Below are positions 24,755 to 33,037 of a stretch of DNA of 64,000 nucleotides, piece after piece. A program made the position numbers and the translations under genes. The stretch's first letter is position 1. Each line of letters opens with the position of its first letter. A model generated the notes under the pieces. It searched no databases, had not been told where the DNA came from, and was given only the letters and a program-made list of their open reading frames with translations. Source of the stretch: an uncultured Lachnospiraceae bacterium (GTDB lineage: Bacteria; Bacillota; Clostridia; Lachnospirales; Lachnospiraceae); NCBI GenBank assembly GCA_910580195.1, contig CAJTWA010000007.1, positions 1 to 64,000 of the forward strand, in the 5' to 3' direction.

Positions 24755-27112
24755 TTAGCAAAACTGGAAGGCACATATCCAGACTGGGTTTTCAGACCGC
24801 AATAAATGGTAATTCCCTGCTTCTGCCGCCCTGCTGACCTGTATCTGTACGGCTTCTTTGTCCGTTATCCCGTCCATTGCAAGGATTTCCCGTATTTCGC
24901 AGATGGTTTCCATGCTGATTGCGTGAATTACAACCCGCATCTTGGGGTTAATCTGCCGGAGGGCTGAAAGGATTTCCTTTAACCGGCCGCCGCTCCCGCC
25001 TATCAATGCATGAGTGGCTGCTGGCAGGCCAGCGAGGGCTTCCGGCGCTTCCCCTTCTAGGACGGTGATATTTTCAAGCCCTAATTTGGCCTTGTTCTGC
25101 CCAATAAGGGAAACTGCATCTTTGTTCCGCTCGATGGCATATACCTGCACCCCGTCTGAAAGGGATGCCAGCTCCACCGCAATGGAGCCTGTCCCGCTGC
25201 CAATGTCATAGGCCACGGCCCCTTCCGTAAGGCGCAGCTTGCAGATGCTGACTTCCCTTACTTCCTCTTTCGTCATGGGGACCTTATCCCGGATAAATTC
25301 CCTGTCTGCCATGCCGTGGGAGAGCTTCTTTCTGGCATTTGGGTTCTGGATGAAGCAGGTGTAGAGGCCTTCTTCCGTAAGGCTGCAACATTCTAAGGGG
25401 GTATGTTTTTCCACCCTCTGCCCCCCATAGGAAAGCTGGCGGCCGGTTACCACCTCACAGTCCCCCATGCCAGCCCCTAACAGCGCCCTGCCCAGCCAAT
25501 TGACGTCCTGCACGCCGGAGGTAAGCAAAAAGGTTTTGGGGCTGCCCTGAATTTTCCGTGCCAAATTCTGCACTTTTTTCCCATGCAGGCTGTAAACTGC
25601 TGCATCCTGATAGCTTTCCCCAATACAGGACGCTAAGTAGGAAACCGAGGAAATGCCCGGCAAAATACGTGCTTCTGCCTTCAGCCGGCCTTCCCTGATT
25701 TCCGCCATAAGGGCTGTATACAGGGGCTGGCATCCGCTGTAGCACCCGCTGTCCCCGGAAAAAAGAACCACTATTTTTTTCCTTCCCCCGGACAGGTTTT
25801 TTTCTTGTATGCCATGCAGATAAGGGATAATCTGGCTTGCCTGATAATAGGGGCGCTTTTTTGCTTTTGCAGCTAACCCTTCCAATAGCCTCCCCGCCCC
25901 CAGAAGGACGTCTGCCCCATGGATGGCCTCTTCCACTTCGTTCGTCATGCACCCCCTGTTCCCCATGCCAATGCCGGCTAAAATAATCTCCAGATAGGTG
26001 CCATCTGTTCCGGGCACAACAGAATTTCCAAAAAGTTGGGCTTGCATATGGCTGCAGGGCTTTCCGGGCGTAATGGGATTCCCAGAAAAAGGTCCTTCCA
26101 TTTGGATGCCCGTTTCCACTGGGATTTCCCTCCCGCAGATTTCCTCCAATTTCCTGCACAATGCTGCAAAGGAATACCCCCCGCTTTCTTCCGGGCGCCC
26201 AATGGCAAATACCTGCGTCCCTGTCCGTCTTGCTGCCTCCAGCTTCTCGGGAAAGCCGCCTGCCTTGCCGCTTTCCTTTGTCACCATGCAGGAAATCCTA
26301 TACTGGCGGAGGATTGCTTCATTCAGCCCTTCCGTAAAAGGCCCCTGCATGGCAAGGATCCGTTTCCCGTAAATCCCCTGCTTTTCGCAAAGGGAAATGC
26401 TTTCCACGCTTGGGAGCACCCGCACATACAGCCGTTCCTTAAGTTTCCCGGAACGGCAATAGGCGGGCAGGCCCTTGCTGCCAGTTGTCAGGAGGATGTT
26501 CCCCTCCGTACCTTCCAGCGCCCTTGCACACGCTTCTTCTGTCTGGAAATAGGAAATGCCGCCCCCGCTCTGTGAGGCATGTCCCCGGCCCAGCTGCAGG
26601 TAAGGGAACGGTTCCAAAAGCTGCGCCGTATCTCCTGCATGCTCCCGCCCCAAACTCAGGTAAGGGGGCATTTCCCCAAGCCGCGCCGCATCCCCGCCTT
26701 GTTCCTGTCCCAACCCCAGACAATGGGGCATTTCCTCAAGCTGCGCCGCATCCCCGCCTTGTTCCCGCCCTAGCCGCAGATAAGGGAGCGGCCCGAAAAG
26801 CCCTGCCGCGTCCCCAACCGCTGCCTTTAGGTTGGCGGTAACTTCTTTTGCAAAGGGGTGGGTGGCGTCTACTACGGCGGAAAAATGCCCGTTTTTCAAG
26901 AATTCAGCCATCTCTTCCCTGCCCATCCTCCCCCGGTGCACCGTTACGGAAGGGTGGGGGGTTAGGGCTGTTTCCCCATATTCCGTTGCCACGCAGATGG
27001 TATGGGCAATCCCTGCCCGGGCAAGGGTTTCTGACAATTCCCTGCCTTCCGTTGTCCCTGCAAATATCAATATTCCTTCCAATTTTTGCACCCCTTCTGT
27101 TTTATTTTCCAT
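24755..27112 (-). CDS. cbiJET: CbiJ-CbiE-CbiT fusion: precorrin-6A reductase and precorrin-6B/7 methyltransferase-decarboxylase
   Basis: 785 aa. Residues ~10-345 are precorrin-6A (cobalt) reductase: ILIFAGTTEGRELSETLA, VVDATHPFA and LLTTGSKG. Residues ~375-570 are the CbiE C5-methyltransferase (IILAGIGMGNRGCMT, LFSGDSGCYSG). Residues ~585-770 are the CbiT C15-methyltransferase/decarboxylase (AYDIGSGTGSIAVELA). CbiE-CbiT fusions (CobL) are common; adding CbiJ in front is less so. Residues ~110-180 hold a 20-residue in-frame repeat (three to four copies of PYLRLGREQGGDAAQ type) inside the reductase. The start is uncertain: the ATG lacks a good ribosome site, while a TTG 27 nt inside has AAGGGG. 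Confidence 0.88.
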   Translation of the reverse strand: MENKTEGVQKLEGILIFAGTTEGRELSETLARAGIAHTICVATEYGETALTPHPSVTVHRGRMGREEMAEFLKNGHFSAVVDATHPFAKEVTANLKAAVGDAAGLFGPLPYLRLGREQGGDAAQLEEMPHCLGLGQEQGGDAARLGEMPPYLSLGREHAGDTAQLLEPFPYLQLGRGHASQSGGGISYFQTEEACARALEGTEGNILLTTGSKGLPAYCRSGKLKERLYVRVLPSVESISLCEKQGIYGKRILAMQGPFTEGLNEAILRQYRISCMVTKESGKAGGFPEKLEAARRTGTQVFAIGRPEESGGYSFAALCRKLEEICGREIPVETGIQMEGPFSGNPITPGKPCSHMQAQLFGNSVVPGTDGTYLEIILAGIGMGNRGCMTNEVEEAIHGADVLLGAGRLLEGLAAKAKKRPYYQASQIIPYLHGIQEKNLSGGRKKIVVLFSGDSGCYSGCQPLYTALMAEIREGRLKAEARILPGISSVSYLASCIGESYQDAAVYSLHGKKVQNLARKIQGSPKTFLLTSGVQDVNWLGRALLGAGMGDCEVVTGRQLSYGGQRVEKHTPLECCSLTEEGLYTCFIQNPNARKKLSHGMADREFIRDKVPMTKEEVREVSICKLRLTEGAVAYDIGSGTGSIAVELASLSDGVQVYAIERNKDAVSLIGQNKAKLGLENITVLEGEAPEALAGLPAATHALIGGSGGRLKEILSALRQINPKMRVVIHAISMETICEIREILAMDGITDKEAVQIQVSRAAEAGNYHLLRSENPVWICAFQFC

Positions 27113-27119
27113 TTTTATT

Positions 27120-27860
27120 TCAGGCTTGTTCCGCTGGGTAGCCCCGCTTGGTGATTAATTTTCCCCCTATGGCTTCAGTGGTGGAATTCCCAATAAATAC
27201 CGTGGTGAACATATTTACCTCCCTGTCCCTTAATTCCTGCAAGGTACAGATCCCGGTTTTTGTCCCTTCCCGCCCGATATTTTCCACAATCCCGCAGGGG
27301 CGCCCCGGCTCTAGGGCAGAAAGCAGGATGTCACAGGCGCGCGCCAAGTAGCCCTTCCGTTTCCGGCTGGATGGGTTGTAGAGCACGATGGCAAAATCCC
27401 CTTCTGCCGCCGCCTTAAGCCTCCGTGCAATCCGTTCCCACGGCGTCAGCAGGTCGCTTAAGCTGATGACACAGAAATCATGGTTCAGCGGCGCCCCAAG
27501 CAATGCCGCCCCGCTGCTTGCAGCAGTAATCCCCGGGATGACTACGAGTTCTGTTTGGGGGTATTCCTTCCCAATTTCATACATCAGGGAGGCCATGCCA
27601 TAAATCCCTGCGTCCCCGCTGCATACAAGGGCTGTTTTTTTTCCTTTCTTTGCTTCTTCAAAGCACATCCTGCACCTTTTTTCTTCTTGGCGCATAGGCG
27701 TGGACAGCAATTCTTTCCCTTTGAAACGCCCGCTGAGCAAATCCAGATACACGGTATAGCCGACAATCACATCCGACTGCTCCAGCGCAGCCAAGGCCTC
27801 CCTGGTCATCATCTCCTCCCTGCCGGGCCCCATCCCTACAATATAGATCCTATTCTCCAT
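27120..27860 (-). CDS. cbiH: Precorrin-3B/cobalt-factor III C17-methyltransferase
   Basis: 246 aa from the ATG at 27860 (MENRIYIVGMGPG), with GGAGGG upstream. Contains YIVGMGPGREEMMT, ALVCSGDAGIYGMA and VIPGITAASSGAALLGAPLNHDF, all diagnostic of CobJ/CbiH. It methylates C17 and drives ring contraction. Its start overlaps the cbiG end by 11 bp. Confidence 0.93.
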   Translation of the reverse strand: MENRIYIVGMGPGREEMMTREALAALEQSDVIVGYTVYLDLLSGRFKGKELLSTPMRQEEKRCRMCFEEAKKGKKTALVCSGDAGIYGMASLMYEIGKEYPQTELVVIPGITAASSGAALLGAPLNHDFCVISLSDLLTPWERIARRLKAAAEGDFAIVLYNPSSRKRKGYLARACDILLSALEPGRPCGIVENIGREGTKTGICTLQELRDREVNMFTTVFIGNSTTEAIGGKLITKRGYPAEQA

Positions 27861-29109
27861 AAAAATGTACCCTCCATTCCCTTTTTGCAATTGCAATTGT
27901 CATCCCATTTCCTGCGCATTTTGGAAGTACCAGCGTCCCATTCCCTTGCCATGCCCCGCCAGGGCCAAAAGCTGCCGTTTCTTCACAGGCTTTCAGCGCC
28001 GCCCTTTCACAGACATTGCCGACACCTACCTGCGCCCTGACAAAGGGGGACTCCTGAAATTCCCCTGATACCTGCTGCAATTCCTCCGCCGTATAGGTAA
28101 AAAACGGAACCCGCTCTTTTTGGCACCAGCCTATCAGCCCCGGCTCCCTGCTTTTCTGGGAAACAGAAGCAAGGGCAAACACCTGCGCGGCTGAGATCCC
28201 AAACTCCCCTAATTTTTCCGTTAGGAACCGGCCCAGCTCTTCCATGCTTTTTCCCTTCTTACAGCCCATCCCAACCACGTATTCTTTGGGTTTTAACAGA
28301 ATTGCGGCATCAAACTCCTTTTCTTCGGAGGTTACCACAATGTCAACGGGGCTGCCCGGAGGATAAGGCACAAGCCGTATGCCATCCGGCAGGCCATGTT
28401 CCGGCTGCATGGCTGCGCCGCCCGAAGAATCCCCACAATGTATGTCTGTGCCGCCCGCGGGTTCCCCACAATGTATGTCTGTGCCGCCCGCAGGCTCCTC
28501 ATACTGCGGGCCTACCCTGTTAAGGGGCTCCCAATGGCCCGGCTCTACCGACATGGTAATCTCCTGCCCTGCCAATGCTTTTGCGGAAACTTTTGCAATC
28601 CCATCCTTGCCTGCAATGGAAAAACCGTTTTTTTTCGCAAATACGTCCACGGCAAATGCCCCGTTTAAGTCGGTCGCCGTGGTAATGACAGGCTCTGCCC
28701 CTGTTTTCCAAGCCAAAAATACTGCAAGCCCATTGGCCCCTCCCACATGGCCGGATAAAATCGGGATGACATGTTTCCCCATTTCGTCCATGACAAGCAC
28801 AGGCACATCATGGAGCTTGTCCGTAAGGGAAGGCGCAATTGCCCGCACTGCAATCCCGCATGCCCCGATAAACAAAAGGGCATTTTTTTCCTCCATCTGC
28901 CCCTTTGCCCACACCCCAACAGAGTCCCTTACCGGCAGTACATGGAGCCCTGCACTTTCCTCCATGCATGCTTTGCTCTTTGTATAGAGGCAGGCTTCAA
29001 ACCTCCCATACGGCCCTTGCCCTTCCCCTGCATCCTGCCAAAGCGCCTGCGCAATCCGTTCGGAAAGCTGCATCCCACGTTCTGTAAAGCTGATAATGCT
29101 TAACTTCAT
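27850..29109 (-). CDS. cbiG: Cobalt-precorrin-5A hydrolase
   Basis: 419 aa. N-terminal domain with ISFTERGMQLSERIA and IGACGIAVRAIAP; central ILSGHVGGANGLAVFLA; C-terminal CobE-like domain with VVGMGCKKGKS. It opens the delta-lactone of cobalt-precorrin-5A and releases acetaldehyde. Between the central and C-terminal domains an 11-residue unit (EPAGGTDIHCG) is repeated two to three times in frame. Starts 15 bp after cbiF in the same transcript. Confidence 0.92.
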   Translation of the reverse strand: MKLSIISFTERGMQLSERIAQALWQDAGEGQGPYGRFEACLYTKSKACMEESAGLHVLPVRDSVGVWAKGQMEEKNALLFIGACGIAVRAIAPSLTDKLHDVPVLVMDEMGKHVIPILSGHVGGANGLAVFLAWKTGAEPVITTATDLNGAFAVDVFAKKNGFSIAGKDGIAKVSAKALAGQEITMSVEPGHWEPLNRVGPQYEEPAGGTDIHCGEPAGGTDIHCGDSSGGAAMQPEHGLPDGIRLVPYPPGSPVDIVVTSEEKEFDAAILLKPKEYVVGMGCKKGKSMEELGRFLTEKLGEFGISAAQVFALASVSQKSREPGLIGWCQKERVPFFTYTAEELQQVSGEFQESPFVRAQVGVGNVCERAALKACEETAAFGPGGAWQGNGTLVLPKCAGNGMTIAIAKREWRVHFYGE

Positions 29110-29124
29110 GTTTCCCTTCCCTTT

Positions 29125-29883
29125 TTACTCTTTTGCTGCCCGGAACCCGGTGGAAAAATCCGGGGCGTACAGCCTTGATTTCTGGTAATGCTGATGGGCG
29201 ATGGCATCCCCCACCAAAATCAAGGCGGTGTTGGTAATGTTATGCTCCACGGCCGTAGGGTATAAGGTCCCGACGGTGCAGACATAGGCCTCCTCTTGGG
29301 GCCATGTCGCCTTGTATACAAGGGCTGCCGGCGTATCCTCCCGGTATCCCCCTGCAACCAGCCGCCGGCTCAGTTCCTCCACCATCCCTGCGCTTAAATA
29401 GATTGCCATGGACGCCTGATGGGCGGCAAAACGCTCAATGCTTTCCTGTTCCGGAACCTTTGTCCTCCCCTCCATCCTTGTGATGATTAAGGACTGGGAA
29501 ATGCCCGGCAGGGTATATTCCAAGTTTAAGGACGCTGCCGCGCCAAAACATGCGCTTACCCCCGGGCAGCTTTCATAGGGGATATGGAACCTTTCCAGCT
29601 CATCCATCTGTTCCCGGACTGCCCCGTAAATGCTTGGTTCCCCGGTATGGAGCCGGACGGTGGTTTTCCCTTCCTCCTCTGCCTGGCGCATAACCTGGAC
29701 CACTTCCTCCAGCGTCATCTTTGCGCTGTTATATACCTTACACCCTTCCCTTGCATAAGCAAGCAGCTCTGGGTTTACCAAAGAGCCAGCATAAATAATG
29801 ACGTCTGCCTGCCCGAGCAGCCGCATCCCCCGGACGGTGATTAAATCGGCTGCCCCTGTTCCTGCCCCAACAAAATAAACCAT
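29125..29883 (-). CDS. cbiF: Precorrin-4/cobalt-precorrin-4 C11-methyltransferase
   Basis: 252 aa from the ATG at 29883 (MVYFVGAGTGAADLIT), RBS GGGAGG. Diagnostic segments: YAGSLVNPELLAYA, VRLHTGEPSIYGAVREQM and CPGVSACFGAAASLNLEYTLPG. It methylates C11. The start lies 43 bp inside the end of cbiD, an unusually long overlap, in a different frame. Confidence 0.94.
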   Translation of the reverse strand: MVYFVGAGTGAADLITVRGMRLLGQADVIIYAGSLVNPELLAYAREGCKVYNSAKMTLEEVVQVMRQAEEEGKTTVRLHTGEPSIYGAVREQMDELERFHIPYESCPGVSACFGAAASLNLEYTLPGISQSLIITRMEGRTKVPEQESIERFAAHQASMAIYLSAGMVEELSRRLVAGGYREDTPAALVYKATWPQEEAYVCTVGTLYPTAVEHNITNTALILVGDAIAHQHYQKSRLYAPDFSTGFRAAKE

Positions 29884-31013
29884 TTCTCTGCCTCCCTGCT
29901 TCTTGCCAATTCCCCAAACCCATTGGCATATAAAATACAATCCACTTTCATCCTGCCCCCGGCACGGCGCTGCGTATAGTAACAGATACGTTCTGCAGCC
30001 CTGCCCATGACTTGCTGCAATTTCCCGCTTTCCTTTAACAGGGGGATTGCTTCTTCCGTGGTGGCACATTCCAAAATCCCAAGGGCCAGCCGGGCGTCGG
30101 CCTGCTCCTGTATGGCAAATGCTGCCAAGAGCTCCATCCTGCTGTCGGCCTCCCTAGAATGTGTATTCATAATGCCCCCGGCCACCTTCACCAGTTTTCC
30201 GATATGCCCCGTTAAAAGCATAGCCCGAAATCCAAGCCCTGCCGCCATGTCAATGGTTTCCCCGATAAAATTGCTGCATTTTACGCTTTTATCTAAATCA
30301 TAGCCATAGGTGTTTTTCATGAAATCCAAGCCATAATTCCCCGGCGAAACGGCAACATAATCAAACCCCATGGCTTTCCTCTGGCGCAGTTCTGCCTGAA
30401 TGGTATCCAAAAGCGCTTGGCTACTCATAGGCTCCACAATGCCGCTTGTCCCCAAGATGGAAATGCCCCCCACGATGCCAAGCCTTGGGTTGAAGGTGCG
30501 CTTGCTCAATTCTTCCCCTTTTGGCACGGAAATTTCAACCAGAAGGCTTTTCCGGCAGTCCATAGCCCTGCAGACCTCCAGCACCTCTTTTTTTATCATT
30601 TCCCGAGGAACCCGGTTGATGGCGGCTGCCCCCACAGGCTGGTCGAGGCCCGGCCTTGTTACCCTGCCTACGCCTTCCCCGCCTTCCACCAAGATTTCCT
30701 GCTCCCTATCTTCCAGCCATGGGCGGGCCTGCGTTCCCTCTGCCAAGGCTCCCTGCTGCCCATCCCCCAGAAAAGAAACCTTGGCGTAAATCCACGCGCC
30801 AGTAGTAACATCCGGGTCGTCCCCGCCATCCTTCTCCACGGCGCAGGACACTGCGCGTTCCCCACGGCAGATGCCGAAAACCTTTGCATGGTACACAATC
30901 CCTTTCGGCGTTTCTATGGAAATTTTTTCCTTCTCCCGCCCTGCCAGCAGCATGTAAGCCGCCGCTTTTGCAGCCGCTGCCGCACAGCTCCCAGTTGTAA
31001 ATCCATACCGCAT
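29841..31013 (-). CDS. cbiD: Cobalt-precorrin-5B C1-methyltransferase
   Basis: 390 aa from the ATG at 31013 (MRYGFTTGSCAAAAAKAAAY), the family's invariant beginning. Also AAINRVPREMI, GISILGTSGIVEPMS and LLTGHIGKLVKVAGG. It methylates C1 in the anaerobic pathway. Its C-terminus overlaps cbiF by 43 bp; the segment after residue ~375 may be a local extension. Starts 25 bp after cbiC. Confidence 0.94.
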   Translation of the reverse strand: MRYGFTTGSCAAAAAKAAAYMLLAGREKEKISIETPKGIVYHAKVFGICRGERAVSCAVEKDGGDDPDVTTGAWIYAKVSFLGDGQQGALAEGTQARPWLEDREQEILVEGGEGVGRVTRPGLDQPVGAAAINRVPREMIKKEVLEVCRAMDCRKSLLVEISVPKGEELSKRTFNPRLGIVGGISILGTSGIVEPMSSQALLDTIQAELRQRKAMGFDYVAVSPGNYGLDFMKNTYGYDLDKSVKCSNFIGETIDMAAGLGFRAMLLTGHIGKLVKVAGGIMNTHSREADSRMELLAAFAIQEQADARLALGILECATTEEAIPLLKESGKLQQVMGRAAERICYYTQRRAGGRMKVDCILYANGFGELARSREAEKWFILLGQEQGQPI

Positions 31014-31038
31014 ATTGGTTCCTTTCTTATCGGCTATT

Positions 31039-31677
31039 TCACTGCATCTGGTATAACACTGCATTGCAGATGGCCGCTGCAATATTGCTGCCGCCCTTCC
31101 TGCCCCTGTTTATAATATAGGGGATGCCCGTCCCCAAGATTAGCTCCTTGGAGGCTTCTACATTCACAAACCCTACCGGGACCCCAATAATAAAAGCTGG
31201 TTTCCAGTCCCCTGCCGCTGCCAGCTCATGCAGCTTCAGCAGCGCAGTAGGCGCATTGCCGACTGCAAAAATAATGGGCTTTCCCATGGCCGCTGCAAGC
31301 TCCATGCTGGCTGCCGCCCGTGTCATCCCCTTTTCCTTTGCCATGCGTGCAGCCTCTTCTTCTGCCATAAAGCAATGGGCTGTCCCGCCAAATTTCCCAA
31401 GGGCTTTCTTGTTAATCCCTGCCAACGCCATATTTGTGTCCGTGACAATGTCCGCACCGCCCCTGATTAACCCTTCCAGTACTGCAACTGCCCCTTTGGA
31501 AAAGCAAAGCGTCTTAGCGTAGTCAAAATCCGCGCTGGTATGTATGGCCCGCATGGTAACGGCTTCTTCTTCCTTCGGGATGCAAATCCCCCTTTCCTTA
31601 AGCTCCTCGCCAATCAGCGCAAAACTGCGCGCTTCGATTTCCTCCGGCAGCCAATATTCTATCTTCGGATGGCCCAA
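31039..31677 (-). CDS. cbiC: Precorrin-8X methylmutase
   Basis: 212 aa. A TTG start at 31677 fits the GGAGGAGAT site upstream. Contains the active-site region IHTSADFDYA (catalytic His), DTNMALAGIN and PVGFVNVEASKELI. It moves a methyl group from C11 to C12, giving cobyrinate. A 50-bp imperfect duplication separates it from cobD upstream. Confidence 0.93.
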   Translation of the reverse strand: MGHPKIEYWLPEEIEARSFALIGEELKERGICIPKEEEAVTMRAIHTSADFDYAKTLCFSKGAVAVLEGLIRGGADIVTDTNMALAGINKKALGKFGGTAHCFMAEEEAARMAKEKGMTRAAASMELAAAMGKPIIFAVGNAPTALLKLHELAAAGDWKPAFIIGVPVGFVNVEASKELILGTGIPYIINRGRKGGSNIAAAICNAVLYQMQ

Positions 31678-31692
31678 CCCAATCTCCTCCTC

Positions 31693-31800
31693 CCTATCCT
31701 ATCTCTGGGATATGCCCTTCCTGTTTTTCCATTTCCATAAATGTCCCAAATAAATGCTGGGATATCCCCCTTCTGGTGTTTCCCTTCCAGCCATTTTCAT
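31693..31800 (-). repeat. Imperfect ~50-bp duplication of the cobD 3' end
   Basis: CTGGGATATSCCC...CATTTYCATAAGTGTYCCA occurs twice in succession. The right-hand copy runs into the last codons and stop of cobD at 31797. Divergence between the copies is higher than in other arrays here, so it is older. Confidence 0.55.
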
Positions 31801-32810
31801 AAGTGTTCCAATAAAACCTCGTTTTCTTCCCTGCTTTTTACTGCAACCCGGTAATAGCCCGGCCCCAATCCCCTGAAATTCCTGCAATCCCGGATTAAAA
31901 TTCCCTGTTCCAGCAGCTTTCCATACAAAGGCTCCTTACTGTAAAAAAGGATAAAGTTTGCTTGGGAAGGGAACACCAAGAAGCCCTTCCGCCGGAGCCC
32001 TTCTTCCAAGAACTTCCGTTCTTTGCGGATATACTTTTCCGTTTCCTGAATAAATGCCGCCTGCCCCGCGCAAGCGCAGCCTGCCTCCTGCGCAAAACAG
32101 GACACATTCCATTCGGGAAGCTGGCAAGCTATCTTGGCACGGAGGGAAGGGTCCTTGCAGATGAAATACCCAAGCCGCACCCCGGGGATGGAAAAAATTT
32201 TCGTAAAGGCACGGATGATGATGAGGTTCCCAAACTCCCGGGCTTCAGGCAGCATGGAATACTGGCTGCCGCAAAATTCAATGAAACATTCGTCCAGCAC
32301 CACCGTAATCCCCCTGTCTTTGCATTGCTGCAAAAAGCTTTTTACATCCTCTTTCCCCAAAAGGTTCCCAGTTGGGTTATTGGGGTTGGCAAGGAAGACA
32401 ACGCCAACATCTTTTGGCAAGGCGCTGCCAACATCTTTTGGCAAGCAAAAATTACTGTCCTGCCCCATCCCATAGTAAACTGCCTCACAGCCCGCTGCCT
32501 TTGCCGCATATTCATAGCCGTAAAAAGATGGGACCGGTATCCATGCCTTCCCTGCTTTCAGGCCATGGGCCGCCGCCATCAGAAGCTCTGACGCCCCGTT
32601 CCCAAACAGCAGGTATTCTTCCGGGACGCCTAACATCCTGCCCACAGCCTGCTTCAATTTTTCCGCCTTTATGTCCGGGTATCTGCTGCAAAGGCCCACG
32701 GCCCGGTGCAAAGCTTCTTCCACGCTTTTTGGCACGCCTAACGGATTGATGTTCACTGAAAAATCAGCCTTTACTTGGTTCCTGTAAATATCCCCGCCAT
32801 GGGTTCCCAT
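31797..32810 (-). CDS. cobD: Threonine-phosphate decarboxylase
   Basis: 337 aa from the ATG at 32810 (MGTHGGDIYRNQVKADFSVN), with GAGGG 7 nt upstream. PLP aminotransferase fold: NINPLGVP, ANPNNPTGNLL, VVLDECFIEF and the Schiff-base lysine in RAFTKIFSIPGVRLGY. It makes (R)-1-aminopropan-2-yl phosphate for the nucleotide loop. The frame stays open for ~290 bp upstream through an eight-unit repeat. If an upstream ATG is used, the enzyme carries up to ~70 extra 'ESYGVEARKK' residues. Confidence 0.92.
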   Translation of the reverse strand: MGTHGGDIYRNQVKADFSVNINPLGVPKSVEEALHRAVGLCSRYPDIKAEKLKQAVGRMLGVPEEYLLFGNGASELLMAAAHGLKAGKAWIPVPSFYGYEYAAKAAGCEAVYYGMGQDSNFCLPKDVGSALPKDVGVVFLANPNNPTGNLLGKEDVKSFLQQCKDRGITVVLDECFIEFCGSQYSMLPEAREFGNLIIIRAFTKIFSIPGVRLGYFICKDPSLRAKIACQLPEWNVSCFAQEAGCACAGQAAFIQETEKYIRKERKFLEEGLRRKGFLVFPSQANFILFYSKEPLYGKLLEQGILIRDCRNFRGLGPGYYRVAVKSREENEVLLEHL

Positions 32811-33030
32811 TCCGTAACCCTCATTTCTTTTGGCTGCCACTCCATCATCCTCTTTTCTCCGGGTTTCCATCCCATAATTCTTTTTCCGGGCTTCTACGCC
32901 ATAACTCTCTTTTTTCCGGGCTTCTATTCCATAACTCTCTTTTTTCCGGGCTTCTGCTCCATAACTCTCTTTTTTCTGTATTTCCATTCCATAATCCTTT
33001 TTCCGGGCTTCTACTCCATAACTCTCTTTC
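32791..33030 (-). repeat. Eight-unit 27/30-bp tandem array at the cobD start
   Basis: Back-to-back units on the minus strand encode ESYGVEARKK-type decapeptides or nonapeptides (DYGMEIQKK, NYGMETRRK). The last unit, GAGGGTTACGGAATGGGAAC, contains the probable ribosome site and start codon of cobD, so the array looks like serial duplication of the gene's start region. All units keep the frame open. Confidence 0.85.
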
Positions 33031-33037
33031 CCCACTA

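Noticed and set aside
32791..33030. Possible CRISPR array
   Set aside because: Units are directly adjacent with no unique spacers, and no cas genes are in the window. The same holds for the 32-bp array at 39855-40045.
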